DNA of 64,000 bases from Metabacillus crassostreae. Lineage in GTDB: Bacteria > Bacillota > Bacilli > Bacillales > Bacillaceae. The position numbers were made by a program, and so were the translations under genes. Shown here one piece after another: positions 43,855-53,008 of this stretch. The stretch lies in NCBI RefSeq assembly GCF_016908395.1, contig NZ_JAFBDU010000001.1:248001-312000 (forward strand), written 5' to 3'. Each line of letters opens with the position of its first letter. Position 1 is the first letter of the stretch. The notes under the pieces were generated by a model. It saw nothing but the letters and a program-made list of their open reading frames with translations, searched no databases and was not told the origin of the DNA.

Positions 43855-44217
43855 CTAGCTTATAAATAAATCATCACTAAAGTACTGTTTGTTTAATAAT
43901 ATTTTGTCACGTCTATTATTTCTTTTCGTTAATTTTTTATTTTTATACGTTAAAACCTGTTTTTTCAGCTTCGTGGAAACTATATCAATTGATTTATACA
44001 TGTTATCAGATTGTTGTGTAGCTCTAATTGTTGCATGTTTAGATAAAATGGTCACTTCAATAATATGTTGTTTTTTTCGAGTTTCTAAAGAAATGATAAT
44101 AGGGGAAGCGGTAGATTCTGATAAATGAAGATTAAGACTAGAAATGATTTTTAGTTCAAGATAAGTTTGTAAAGCTTCTGACATCACGAAGTTTTGACAG
44201 TGTACAATATATCTCAT
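43855..44217 (-). CDS. Short ribosome hibernation promoting factor (HPF/RaiA domain)
   Basis: 120 residues. MRYIVHCQNFVMSEALQTYL, IISLETRKKQHIIEVTIL, ATIRATQQSDNMYKSIDIV fit the single HPF/RaiA N-terminal domain that binds the 30S subunit and blocks the decoding site in stationary phase. Bacilli normally carry a long HPF with an added dimerisation domain; that domain is absent here, and the tail is only basic. GGGAGGAATT precedes ATG 44217; TTG 44232 lies upstream of it. It may be a second, specialised copy. Confidence 0.8.
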   Translation of the reverse strand: MRYIVHCQNFVMSEALQTYLELKIISSLNLHLSESTASPIIISLETRKKQHIIEVTILSKHATIRATQQSDNMYKSIDIVSTKLKKQVLTYKNKKLTKRNNRRDKILLNKQYFSDDLFIS

Positions 44218-44615
44218 CTCAATTCCTCCCAAGTACTTAAAATAAGAAGAGGCTTACCATTTAATACTGTTGCAATTTATTGCTTGCTTCCTTCCTCCTT
44301 TCTTTTTCTCTACTAGTATGTCCAATAATTAATTATTCTTAAAAAAGTTTCGTGACAATTTTGTGAAACCATACTGTTTTCATAGAATGTACAACGTTCA
44401 ACATTGGAATATGTTAATCCTGTAAATTCTTCTTTTATCCGTTTAGAAAAATGAATACGTGGACTTAAATTTAATGTAACATTTTAATAAACATATTTTA
44501 GGAAAAATCATTCTTATATGGATAATTATGTTAAAGTATAGTTATGAACGTGCCATTTAACATGTTTAAAAGCTATATGAATTGCTTGTTTAATAGAAAA
44601 GGTGGGAATATGATC
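44218..44615. other. Gene-free stretch between divergent genes
   Basis: About 400 bases that should hold the promoters of the short HPF (-) and of the small membrane protein (+). A GTTTCGTGAC..TTGTGAAAC hairpin lies at about 44347-44369. I could not fix a sigma-B or sigma-H promoter by eye. Confidence 0.35.
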
Positions 44616-44894
44616 ATGAATTTTTTTTACAGATTACTATTTTTTAGTATACTTGCAGTTCTTGCTATTTTACTTATAAGCAAAGCAACAGAATTGTTGC
44701 TTGTTGCTACTAATGTTAATGGTAACGGTATTGGTATCGAGTTTTTTGGTTTAAAAATAAATGATTCAGTTCAAGCAAAAGAAATACCCAAATATGCAAT
44801 AGGATTCTTCATCGCTAGCTTTCTTGCGATAGGAGGCGGGTTTTTTATTATTAGTCGATCTGCTTTAAATACAAAAAATAAAACAGTTAACTAA
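44616..44894 (+). CDS. Small two-helix membrane protein
   Basis: 92 residues with two membrane segments (about 4-30 and 55-77) and a polar loop, NVNGNGIGIEFFGLKINDSV. No known family is recognised. GGTGGG lies nine bases before ATG 44616; ATG 44610 and a far-upstream ATG at 44544 are alternatives, and the latter precedes the ribosome binding site. Confidence 0.6.
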   Translation: MNFFYRLLFFSILAVLAILLISKATELLLVATNVNGNGIGIEFFGLKINDSVQAKEIPKYAIGFFIASFLAIGGGFFIISRSALNTKNKTVN

Positions 44895-44971
44895 ATTGCT
44901 CTAAATTATGGTGATTTGTTTTAATTGGTGTTTACGAACAGAACAAAACAAATGCTTATGAAGGAGTACAT

Positions 44972-45475
44972 ATGAATACTAATTCAAAAAGGAGAGTATT
45001 ACAGGAAAAATATAAAGAGAAAATTGCAATGAAAAAATATAAAACTAAATATACGCTAGAAGTTTTGTGCGTTATTATAGTTTTCGTTATGTTTGTGTAT
45101 TATGACGAAAAATATCGGGTAACTGGTAATGTTGGAGAACCAATTATAAGTATTTATACTGTAGAAGATCAATTGATGAACATTACATTTGAGATAGATG
45201 AAAAGTTAAAAGCGAATTATCCAAGCTAAAAATCAATTTCAATTGATTACGAAGATCAAACAATTATCTATTATTTGAATACATCTCTATCGAAAATAGC
45301 TAAAGTAAATGATCAGGACATAATTCTAGGTGAATTAATAGATGATGCTAACTCTGTAATTACTTCGAAAAATCTTCCACACTTGCTTACGGAAAAAGAA
45401 ACATATGAAATTATTGTTAGAGGCAGAGGTAAAGTGGTGTTGAAGCGAGAAGTGTTTTTTTATAATCTAAGATAA
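44972..45475 (+). pseudogene. Membrane-anchored protein interrupted by an in-frame stop
   Basis: One continuous frame of 167 codons is broken only by TAA at 45227-45229. Before it: basic N-terminus, one membrane helix (about 30-45) and NVGEPIISIYTVEDQLMNIT. After it, the same frame goes on KSISIDYEDQTIIYYLNTSL to VVLKREVFFYNLR, again beta-strand-like and without frameshift. AAGGAG precedes ATG 44972. A recent nonsense mutation (one base from CAA, AAA or GAA) or readthrough are the options. The family is not recognised. Confidence 0.7.
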
Positions 45476-45767
45476 AAATAAAGAGAAATATATAGAAGAT
45501 AAATTAAATTATTTCCTAGGCAAGCGCATAAACTGACAGAATTATACACGTTTAAGCAAAGAAGCAGTGTGTTCTGTAAATGTAAATACTTCAGTTCAAG
45601 ATGATATGATCCACTTTAACTGTGTTAGATTTTATTTATTCTCAGTGGTAAACATACAAATTCCGACCGATTGTCATTTACCAACAGCGAGATTCACTAA
45701 AAATAGAAAATTCTATAAAATTACCTTGAAGTTACAAGGAAATATGATAGAATATAAATAAATCTAA
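45476..45767. other. Gene-free stretch before the ZTP riboswitch
   Basis: AT-rich DNA. A 64-codon frame at 45567-45761 has no ribosome binding site and no family-like pattern. The serA promoter is probably close to 45720-45765 (TTGAAGTTACAAGGAAATATGATAGAAT-like). Confidence 0.4.
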
Positions 45768-45839
45768 AGACTATATGTAACTGGCGAAACGCGGATTACC
45801 GTGAGGGAGCATATAGTGTCGTAGCCGTTCGCCTGGGCA
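45768..45839 (+). ncRNA. ZTP (pfl) riboswitch
   Basis: CTATATG and CATATAG close the first stem around AACTGGCGAAAC, GCGGATTACCG and TGAGGGAGC; after a linker, GCCGTTCGCCTGGGCA forms the second conserved element. Both sequence blocks are those of the pfl/ZTP aptamer, which senses ZMP/ZTP when 10-formyl-tetrahydrofolate is short. A strong terminator follows at once, so ligand binding should allow read-through into serA. Confidence 0.88.
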
Positions 45840-45873
45840 GAGGTAAGGGAAATTTCTCCCTTACCTTTTTCTG
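45839..45873 (+). terminator. Terminator of the ZTP riboswitch expression platform
   Basis: AGGTAAGGGA-AATT-TCTCCCTTACCTTTTT hairpin and T-tract directly after the aptamer, typical of transcriptional control. Confidence 0.9.
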
Positions 45874-45980
45874 TTTATTAGATCGTGATATTTAAGTTGA
45901 AATTCTGCTTAGATTCCATTATTCTAATAAAATACAAATATTCTTAAAATTATAAACATATATGGAAAGAGGAGATCATG

Positions 45981-47180
45981 ATGAGTACAATTCTTTTAGA
46001 CAAAGTAAAAACAATTAAAACCCTTAACAATATCGCAGAGGTAGGGTTAAATGTATTCAACAATGATAACTTTACAATTGATAATGAAAGTGAAAATCCT
46101 GATGCAATTGTTTTACGTAGCTATAACATGCATTCTATGGAATTTTCAAATCGGTTAAAAGCCATTGCACGTGCTGGTGCTGGTGTTAACAATATTCCAG
46201 TTGAAAAGTGCACAGAACAAGGTATTGTTGTTTTCAATACACCTGGTGCTAATGCAAATGCTGTTAAAGAAATGGTGCTTACTACAATAATGGCTTCTTC
46301 TCGTAATCTTTTTGCTGGTGTAGCTTGGACGAAGACACTTGTTGATGAAGGAGATCAAATTCCAAAGCTTGTTGAAGCTGGGAAAAAACAATTTGTTGGA
46401 AAAGAAATTAAAGGCAAAACTCTTGGCGTTATTGGTTTAGGTGCAATTGGTGCACTTGTAGCAAATGATGCACTTGAATTAGATATGGATGTAATCGGAT
46501 TTGATCCATTTATTTCTGTTGATACAGCATGGAGCTTGTCTCGAAAAGTTCAACGTGCTATGTCTCTAGAACAGTTATTTGCAAACTCTGATTATATTAC
46601 AGTTCACGTTCCTTTAACACCTGAAACAAAAGGTCTTTTCAATGAAGAAACATTCGGAATTATGAAGGACGATGTTCATATCTTAAACTTTTCTCGTGGT
46701 GAGCTTGTGAACGAAGCTGATATGAAAGCTGCTCTTGAAAGTGGAAAAGTTGGTAAGTATATTACTGATTTCCCAAATGAAAATGTTTTAAAGATGAAAA
46801 ATGTTGTTCCTATTCCACATCTAGGAGCTTCTACAAAAGAATCTGAGGAAAACTGTGCAATTATGGCAGCTCGTCAAGTTAAAGACTTCTTAGAAACTGG
46901 AAACATTAAAAATTCAGTGAATTTTCCAAATGCATCTCTTCCTTTCACAGGTAAGCGACGTGTGGCGACTTTCCACAAAAACGTACCAAACATGGTTGGT
47001 CAAATTACACAGGCAATTTCAAGCTACAACTTAAACATTGCTGACATGGTAAACAGAAGTCGTGGAGAATACGCGTACACAATGATTGATATTGATAATA
47101 AAGTAAATGGAGATATCATTCCTCAATTAGAAGATCAAATTAAACAAATTGAAGGAATTGTTACAACTCGTTTAATCTAA
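45981..47180 (+). CDS. serA: D-3-phosphoglycerate dehydrogenase
   Basis: 399 residues. IVLRSYNMHS-type start region, GAGVNNIPVEKCTEQGIVVF, NAD motif LGVIGLGAIGALVANDALEL, DVHILNFSRGELVNEADMKA, and the catalytic His in PHLGASTKESEENCA; the C-terminal 75 residues are an ACT domain (NMVGQITQAISSYNLNIADM). It oxidises 3-phosphoglycerate to phosphohydroxypyruvate, the first step of serine synthesis. This is the shorter type without the extra domain of B. subtilis SerA. AGAGGAG precedes ATG 45981. Serine feeds one-carbon units, which explains the ZTP riboswitch. Confidence 0.9.
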   Translation: MSTILLDKVKTIKTLNNIAEVGLNVFNNDNFTIDNESENPDAIVLRSYNMHSMEFSNRLKAIARAGAGVNNIPVEKCTEQGIVVFNTPGANANAVKEMVLTTIMASSRNLFAGVAWTKTLVDEGDQIPKLVEAGKKQFVGKEIKGKTLGVIGLGAIGALVANDALELDMDVIGFDPFISVDTAWSLSRKVQRAMSLEQLFANSDYITVHVPLTPETKGLFNEETFGIMKDDVHILNFSRGELVNEADMKAALESGKVGKYITDFPNENVLKMKNVVPIPHLGASTKESEENCAIMAARQVKDFLETGNIKNSVNFPNASLPFTGKRRVATFHKNVPNMVGQITQAISSYNLNIADMVNRSRGEYAYTMIDIDNKVNGDIIPQLEDQIKQIEGIVTTRLI

Positions 47181-47269
47181 TATCTAAAAAATATTAAGAT
47201 ATTAAGTTTTAGTTTACAATGAACACAAATTCGTATTGTTCCTCTTTTTAAACCATAAAGTAAGAGAAA

Positions 47270-47308
47270 AAAACTCTGTTGTTATGATAACAACAGAGTT
47301 TTTTTTTA
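47270..47308 (+). terminator. Terminator after serA
   Basis: AAACTCTGTTGTTA-TGA-TAACAACAGAGTTTTTTTTT, perfect. The MITE copy B starts five bases beyond the main T-tract. Confidence 0.92.
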
Positions 47309-47483
47309 TTTAGGCTGTTTTCGTAAACTTTTTTGTTTTTAGAAATCATGTTGAATGCAACTCTGTACAAAGTCTAGCGGTATCTTTTCTTCTACAAATG
47401 GCACCTTTTATGTGACAACACATTGCTTGCAACAAATAAGGACTTCTAATAGCAACAATTTTTAAGAAAAGAGCGTTTATTTA
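47305..47483 (+). mobile_element. MITE copy B with 8-bp target duplication
   Basis: Element 47313-47475 (163 bp), flanked by TTTATTTA on both sides (47305-47312 and 47476-47483). Left end GGCTGTTTTCGTAAAC; right end AAGAAAAGAGCG. It sits in the T-tail of the serA terminator. No coding capacity. Confidence 0.87.
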
Positions 47484-47668
47484 AGATATTTCGGTTATAA
47501 GTGAGTTCCTCGTGTTATTGAATTAATTTGCTACCTTTGAGAAAATTAGAATATGATCATTATTGAGCTGTTTAACTTCAATTGAATTTATAGAAAAGTC
47601 TTCTACATATTCTCGTATATGATAAACCATTTATTTATTTTAGTTATAAAAGAAAGTAGTGATCTATC

Positions 47669-48430
47669 ATGTGTTTAATTAAATTTGCTTATAAAGTTGA
47701 TTCAAGGTTTGATTTAGTTATTGCAGCAAATCGGGATGAGTTTTATAAAAGAGGAACTGCACAAGCTGATTTTTGGGAAGAAGCTCCACAGGTTTTGGCT
47801 GGTAGAGATTTAGAAAAGATGGGAACGTGGATGGGGGTTACAAAACAGGGTCGCTTTGCGGCACTTACAAATTATCGTGATCATAATGGAAGTAGGGATT
47901 ATGAGAGGTCACGAGGAGAATTAGTAAGTGAATTTTTAAAAGATAACTGCTCACCAGAAAGTTATCTGGAGATCATTAAACGTGATTCATCCCAATATCC
48001 AGGTTTTAATTTACTAGTCGGTGACAAAAATACTCTATATTATTATTCTAATATAGAAAATGAACTCTACCTACTTCAACCAGGAATTTATGGTTTAAGT
48101 AATCATCTTTTAAATACAAATTGGCCAAAAGTTCAAAAAGGTAAAAAGGGTCTTGAAGAGTGTTTGAAAAACAAAGGTGATTTAAAGGATTGTCTTTTTA
48201 GGGTTTTGTTTAATGCTGAGCAAGCAAAGGATGATGAGTTACCTCAAACAGGTGTTACTTTAGAATGGAAAAAAAAGCTTTCTCCCTTATTTATTTCAGC
48301 AGAAAATTATGGGACTAGATCATCTACTGTATTGTGTATGAATAGAGAGAAAGTAGAGTTTATAGAAAGAACGTTTACAGGGGAAGCTTATAACGAGAGA
48401 GAATTTGAATTCTCAATAGAAAAAGTGTAG
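47669..48430 (+). CDS. NRDE-family (TANGO2-like) protein
   Basis: 253 residues beginning MCLIKFAYKVDSRFDLVIAANRDEF without spacer: the Cys-2 and the N-R-D-E motif define the family. LAGRDLEKMGTWMGVTKQGR and LTNYRD follow as expected. Cys-2 could become an N-terminal nucleophile. Function is not settled; eukaryotic TANGO2 is linked to heme or lipid handling. AAAGTAGTGAT precedes ATG 47669. It is separated from serA by the MITE. Confidence 0.88.
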   Translation: MCLIKFAYKVDSRFDLVIAANRDEFYKRGTAQADFWEEAPQVLAGRDLEKMGTWMGVTKQGRFAALTNYRDHNGSRDYERSRGELVSEFLKDNCSPESYLEIIKRDSSQYPGFNLLVGDKNTLYYYSNIENELYLLQPGIYGLSNHLLNTNWPKVQKGKKGLEECLKNKGDLKDCLFRVLFNAEQAKDDELPQTGVTLEWKKKLSPLFISAENYGTRSSTVLCMNREKVEFIERTFTGEAYNEREFEFSIEKV

Positions 48431-48521
48431 TACAAATTATTTTACAAGCATATTAATTTGTTTTCTTTGCAGAAATTGTTACGATAGAATCGATACTTGA
48501 AGATGAAAGGACAAATTATAA

Positions 48522-49523
48522 ATGCCAAATATACAAATTCCCGTTTCCGTTTTGAACCTTGCTCCTATTCGTGAAGGTCAGGGTACAAAAGAAGCAATTG
48601 AGTCAATGATTGATCTTGCAAAAGCAACAGAAGATATGGGCTATAGCAGATATTGGATTGCCGAGCATCATAATACGAAAACACTTGTTAGTTCGGCAAC
48701 CTCTATTTTAATAAAGCATACATTAGAGCATACTGAAAAAATACGTGTTGGATCTGGTGGAATCATGCTTCCGAATCATTCACCATTAGTCGTAGCTGAA
48801 CAATTTGGAACAATGGCAGCGATTTATCCTGATCGATTAGATTTAGGATTAGGTCGTGCACCAGGTACTGATATGAATACAGCAAATGCATTAAGACGTT
48901 CTCAAAATGATTCTGTTTACACTTTTCCAGATGATGTGAAGCAATTGCTTACATATTTTGGTTCAGAAGAGAATCAGGATTATGTAAAAGCTTATCCTGG
49001 TGTTAATACACATGTACCGATTTATATATTAGGCTCTTCAACTGACTCTGCTTATTTAGCGGCAAAGTTAGGATTGCCTTATGTATTTGCTTCACATTTT
49101 GCGCCTAGATTTATGGAAGAAGCTATATCGATCTATAAAAGTAGATTCCAGCCGTCTCAGTATTTAGATAAACCTTATATGATGGTATGTGTGAATCTAA
49201 TTGCAGCAGAAAGTGATGAAGAAGCAAATCGTGAGGCAACAACTATGCAGCAATTTTTCTTGAATGTTGTTCGTGGTACGTCAAACCCATTGCGTCAACC
49301 TGTTGATAGTATGGAGGGCATTTGGTCTCCATCTGAAAAAGAGATGGCAAAATCGATGACAAGTGTATCGTTGCAAGGAAGTAAAGAAACAATTCGCGAA
49401 CAGCTAACAAGCTTCCAAGAAAAATATGCTGTAGATGAGATTATGGCCGTTTCTTATATGTATGGTGAAGGTAAACAAAAGCGTGCTTATGAAATATTAA
49501 AAGAAGTTGTTGAAGGAAAATAA
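48522..49523 (+). CDS. LLM-class flavin-dependent oxidoreductase (MsnO8-like)
   Basis: 333 residues of the bacterial luciferase-like fold: [80 protein letters not shown]. This is the MsnO8 subgroup of FMN-dependent monooxygenases with no fixed substrate. AAAGGAC precedes ATG 48522. The NRDE gene ends 91 bases upstream; cotranscription is possible. Closed by a perfect terminator. Confidence 0.87.
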   Translation: MPNIQIPVSVLNLAPIREGQGTKEAIESMIDLAKATEDMGYSRYWIAEHHNTKTLVSSATSILIKHTLEHTEKIRVGSGGIMLPNHSPLVVAEQFGTMAAIYPDRLDLGLGRAPGTDMNTANALRRSQNDSVYTFPDDVKQLLTYFGSEENQDYVKAYPGVNTHVPIYILGSSTDSAYLAAKLGLPYVFASHFAPRFMEEAISIYKSRFQPSQYLDKPYMMVCVNLIAAESDEEANREATTMQQFFLNVVRGTSNPLRQPVDSMEGIWSPSEKEMAKSMTSVSLQGSKETIREQLTSFQEKYAVDEIMAVSYMYGEGKQKRAYEILKEVVEGK

Positions 49524-49530
49524 AGGCATC

Positions 49531-49567
49531 TAAAAAAGCAAACCTGTTTAATAGGTTTGCTTTTTTG
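49531..49567. terminator. Bidirectional terminator
   Basis: AAAAGCAAACCT-GTTTAAT-AGGTTTGCTTTT, between the luciferase-like gene and the convergent rsbP. Confidence 0.92.
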
Positions 49568-49581
49568 CGTATGACCCCTAG

Positions 49582-50793
49582 CTAATTCACATCAACAATA
49601 AGAAAGCATTGATCATCACTTTTATGCTGAAGGTTTTGTTCGTTATTTAGTGAATGAACAATCAGTTCTTTTAGTCGTGTGTTTGGTAAGTTTTTATTAA
49701 TCAAGAGCAGTGGCTTAAGATGGTTAAATCCTAATGGATCTGTTACCCCATCGGTATAAAGTAATATTCGGTCTTCCTTATTATATGTAAAAGATTTAGC
49801 TTTGAATTTTGTATTTTCGAAGGTCCCAAGTGGTAGAGATGTTGTGTTTAATTCAAGCTGCTGACCGCCTTTTTTTTGTAATAGTGCAGGGGGATGACCG
49901 GCATTGATATACTCTATTTGTTGTGAAGCTGTATCGATTAACAGATAGATAGCTGTACAATAGTGTCTTGCATCTTCATTATTATGAAATAATCGATGAA
50001 GATGATTGTCTAATTCTTGCATGACCATTTCAGTACTATTGCCAAAAGAAATTAACCGCTGAAATAATGAGTGAAGAGACATCGTAATTAAAGCGGAAGA
50101 AACTCCATGACCCATCACATCTAGTATGATAATGCCGTAACGATCTTGATCAATTCTATAAAACCCGTACATATCACCAGATAACTCACTAGAAGCTCGA
50201 TAATAGGATTCGATTTGTATATGTTCATTTTGTATCGAGTCTGCAAGCGATGTTTCTTGAATTTTTCTAGCAAGCTCAAGCTTTGTGATTGTATCCACTT
50301 TGTATTGTTGGTTTTGTTTGTTTAATTCGATTAACTCTTCTTGTTTAGCTTTTATATGTTCAAGTGCGATTTTTAATTCTGCATTTGCCTTATGCTTAGA
50401 ATGTAGAGCTGCTTCTGCATCCTTTTTGGCCGTAAGTAGTTCATTTTCATACTCACTTCTTTTTTGTATGGGAATTAAGGCAAGTTCAATAGAAGACTTG
50501 TTATCGTAGCTTCTAAATTTTGCATTCATAATCACAGGAACTTCATTATTTCCAAATGATTTCAATGTAATATACATTTCTTCCACTTTTTTGTTCACTT
50601 TTATTAAAGGAATCACATAAAACTGATAAAAAAGCTTTGTTGGCACGGTGAAAATATAATTAACATGCTTTTCTAATAACTGTTCTAAAGAATAATCAAG
50701 TACGTCAAGTAACGTTTTATTTATTGATAAGATCAGTCCATCTTCTGATAAAGTCATAAATCCAAAAGGGGCGTGATTTAATTGATCTTCCAT
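49582..50793 (-). CDS. rsbP: PAS-PP2C phosphatase RsbP, activator of the sigma-B pathway
   Basis: 403 residues, the length known for B. subtilis RsbP. PAS domain at about 1-115 (FGFMTLSEDGLILSINKTLL), coiled coil at about 115-175, then an SpoIIE-type PP2C domain (SSELSGDMYGFYRIDQDRYG, IILDVMGHGVSSALITMSL, INAGHPPALL, LLYTDGVTDP) with the metal-binding Asp residues. It dephosphorylates RsbV when energy is low, releasing sigma-B. RsbQ is encoded 35 bases upstream on the same strand, so they form the rsbQ-rsbP operon. GAGGTGAACG precedes ATG 50793. Confidence 0.92.
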   Translation of the reverse strand: MEDQLNHAPFGFMTLSEDGLILSINKTLLDVLDYSLEQLLEKHVNYIFTVPTKLFYQFYVIPLIKVNKKVEEMYITLKSFGNNEVPVIMNAKFRSYDNKSSIELALIPIQKRSEYENELLTAKKDAEAALHSKHKANAELKIALEHIKAKQEELIELNKQNQQYKVDTITKLELARKIQETSLADSIQNEHIQIESYYRASSELSGDMYGFYRIDQDRYGIIILDVMGHGVSSALITMSLHSLFQRLISFGNSTEMVMQELDNHLHRLFHNNEDARHYCTAIYLLIDTASQQIEYINAGHPPALLQKKGGQQLELNTTSLPLGTFENTKFKAKSFTYNKEDRILLYTDGVTDPLGFNHLKPLLLINKNLPNTRLKELIVHSLNNEQNLQHKSDDQCFLIVDVN

Positions 50794-50828
50794 TTTAAAA
50801 CGTTCACCTCAATCCTGCTGTGTTCTTT

Positions 50829-51641
50829 TTAGTGTAGAACATCTTTTAAGTATTTTTTAATTAATAGTATAGTTTCTTCTGGGTGACTTAGGTGTGGACA
50901 ATGTAAGGTTGCTTCCATTTTGTATAATGTACTATTTGGTAGATGAACAGAGAGATAGTCACCAATTTCATCAGGTGCTATTATGTCTGCTGAACATTGT
51001 AAAATAAGAGAAGAAACTGTCACATCAGCTAGGTTTTCCCGACAATCAGAATAAAATGTTGCTTCGGCAAATTGCTTAGATATAACAGGATCCATAGCAC
51101 AAAAGCTTTTTTCAAGTTCTTGTTTTAATTCAGGTTGATCAGGATGACCGACAGCAACATTTGCAAAGTCATGAGCCCAATTTTTATAATTTCTTTCCAT
51201 CATATCCAGTAGCCCTAGAATATCTTCTCGCTCAAAGCCACCATAATATTTAGGTAGATCGTTTAAGTAACGAGGTGAGGGACCTATCATGATTAAATGT
51301 GAAAAATAGTCAGGCTCCTTTATTGAAGCAAGCATGCCAATCATGCTACTAACAGAATGACCAATAAAAATGGAATCTTTTAAATCAAGAGTTTCGTATA
51401 TTTCCAAAACGTCTTTTACATATCCATCAAGTGTTCGATAGCGATTAATATCATATGCATCTTTATCTGAATTACCTGATCCTACATAATCAAATAAAAC
51501 TAAGCGATATTCATCAACAAAGTCCTTTGTCATTAAATTCCACACATTCTGATCACAACCAAAACCATGAGCAAAACAAATTGTTTTAGGACCATGACCA
51601 ATTATTTTTACATTGTTACGTAATAATATATCTTTGTTCAT
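50829..51641 (-). CDS. rsbQ: Alpha/beta hydrolase RsbQ, partner of RsbP
   Basis: 270 residues. [40 protein letters not shown], nucleophile elbow [13 protein letters not shown] (Ser about 96), Asp in [12 protein letters not shown], His in [12 protein letters not shown]. This is the RsbQ/KAI2/D14 group; RsbQ is needed for RsbP to respond to energy stress and is thought to bind or cleave a small hydrophobic ligand. AGAGAGGG precedes ATG 51641. Operon with rsbP. Confidence 0.93.
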   Translation of the reverse strand: MNKDILLRNNVKIIGHGPKTICFAHGFGCDQNVWNLMTKDFVDEYRLVLFDYVGSGNSDKDAYDINRYRTLDGYVKDVLEIYETLDLKDSIFIGHSVSSMIGMLASIKEPDYFSHLIMIGPSPRYLNDLPKYYGGFEREDILGLLDMMERNYKNWAHDFANVAVGHPDQPELKQELEKSFCAMDPVISKQFAEATFYSDCRENLADVTVSSLILQCSADIIAPDEIGDYLSVHLPNSTLYKMEATLHCPHLSHPEETILLIKKYLKDVLH

Positions 51642-51879
51642 AACAGAACCCTCTCTGTTTTAAGCTATAATCTAAATTTTTCTAATATAAATATAATAGC
51701 ATTTTTAAACTGCTTTTTGTTAAGATTTCACTTTAGATGATCATTGGTAGTTTGTCTAATGTGAGGATCATCGTTGTGAAGTACGGTTTAATGGAGAAAA
51801 AACTTTTTTTGCTTTAAAATAATCTTAAATACATAAAAATATGTTTTTGATTGCAGAAATGATTGAAGGAGAATGAATA

Positions 51880-52926
51880 ATGGAAATTGGAATAAGTACT
51901 TTTGTTGAAACAACTCCAGATCCAAAAACTGGTGAAGTGATAAGTCATGCACAAAGAATTCGCGAGGTTGTTGAGGAAATCGTTTTAGCCGATTCAGTGG
52001 GCTTGGATGTATTTGGAGTAGGGGAACATCATAGGGAAGATTTTGCAGCATCGAACCCTGCGATAATTCTAGCAGCTGCAGCTTCTCAAACAAAAAATAT
52101 CCGCTTGACTAGTGCCGTAACAGTTCTTTCCTCTGCAGATCCAGTTCGTGTTTTTCAAGATTTTGCTACAGTAGATGGTATTTCAAACGGTCGAGCAGAA
52201 ATTATGGCAGGTAGAGGATCGTTTATCGAATCCTTTCCGTTATTTGGATATGATTTAAAAGATTATGATGAGCTATTTGAAGAAAAACTTGAACTGCTCT
52301 TAAACATTCGAGACTCGGAGATTGTCAATTGGAAAGGCGGTCACAGACCTGCTATTCAAAATCGTGGAGTTTATCCTAGACCAGTTCAAGATCCTTTACC
52401 AGTCTGGATTGGTAGTGGTGGAAATTCAGACTCAGTTATCCGCGCTGGTATTCTTGGTTTACCTCTTGTTTTAGCTATAATTGGTGGTCAGCCAACTCAA
52501 TTTGCTCCATTAGTTCAACTTTATAAAAAAGCATTAGCACATGCAGGCCATGATGTGAACAAGTTCCAGGTAGGCTCTCATTCACATGGCTTTATTGCCG
52601 AAAATACAGAGGTAGCCGCTGATAAATTTTTCCCATCAACACAATATGTCATGAACAAATTAGGTAAAGAACGAGGATGGGGCCCATATACAAGAGCGAG
52701 CTTTGATGCTGCACGAAGCTTTGAAGGAGCTTTGTATGTAGGTGATTCAAGTACAGTTGCTGAAAAGATCATTCACCTTAGAAAAAATGTAGGTATCACA
52801 AGGTTTATGCTTCATGTACCGGTCGGATCTATGCCACATGATGATGTGATGAAGGCTATTGAATTACTTGGAAAAGAAGTAGCTCCAAAGGTAAGAGAAG
52901 AGGTAGCTAAATGGGAAGATAAATAA
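51880..52926 (+). CDS. LLM-class flavin-dependent oxidoreductase (second type)
   Basis: 348 residues: MEIGISTFVETTPDPKTGEV, VGEHHREDFAASNPAIILAA, RLTSAVTVLSSADPVRVFQD, AEIMAGRGSFIESFPLFGYD, and PLPVWIGSGGNSDSVIRAG. It is a luciferase-like FMN oxidoreductase of a different subgroup from the one at 48.5 kb. The substrate is unknown. GAAGGAG precedes ATG 51880. Divergent from rsbQ with 238 bases between, monocistronic with a terminator. Confidence 0.88.
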   Translation: MEIGISTFVETTPDPKTGEVISHAQRIREVVEEIVLADSVGLDVFGVGEHHREDFAASNPAIILAAAASQTKNIRLTSAVTVLSSADPVRVFQDFATVDGISNGRAEIMAGRGSFIESFPLFGYDLKDYDELFEEKLELLLNIRDSEIVNWKGGHRPAIQNRGVYPRPVQDPLPVWIGSGGNSDSVIRAGILGLPLVLAIIGGQPTQFAPLVQLYKKALAHAGHDVNKFQVGSHSHGFIAENTEVAADKFFPSTQYVMNKLGKERGWGPYTRASFDAARSFEGALYVGDSSTVAEKIIHLRKNVGITRFMLHVPVGSMPHDDVMKAIELLGKEVAPKVREEVAKWEDK

Positions 52927-52931
52927 GGATA

Positions 52932-52986
52932 AAAGAGACTAACTTAAATTTGGGTAATAAAACCCAATAAAGTTAGTCTTTTTTGA
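52932..52986 (+). terminator. Terminator
   Basis: AGACTAACTT..AAGTTAGTCT with an inner TGGGT..ACCCA stem and a following T-tract. Confidence 0.88.
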
Positions 52987-53008
52987 GCCTTGATGTACGT
53001 AACTGCCA

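Noticed and set aside
45567-45761. 64-codon frame before the ZTP riboswitch
   Set aside because: No ribosome binding site, odd composition, and it overlaps the likely serA promoter region.
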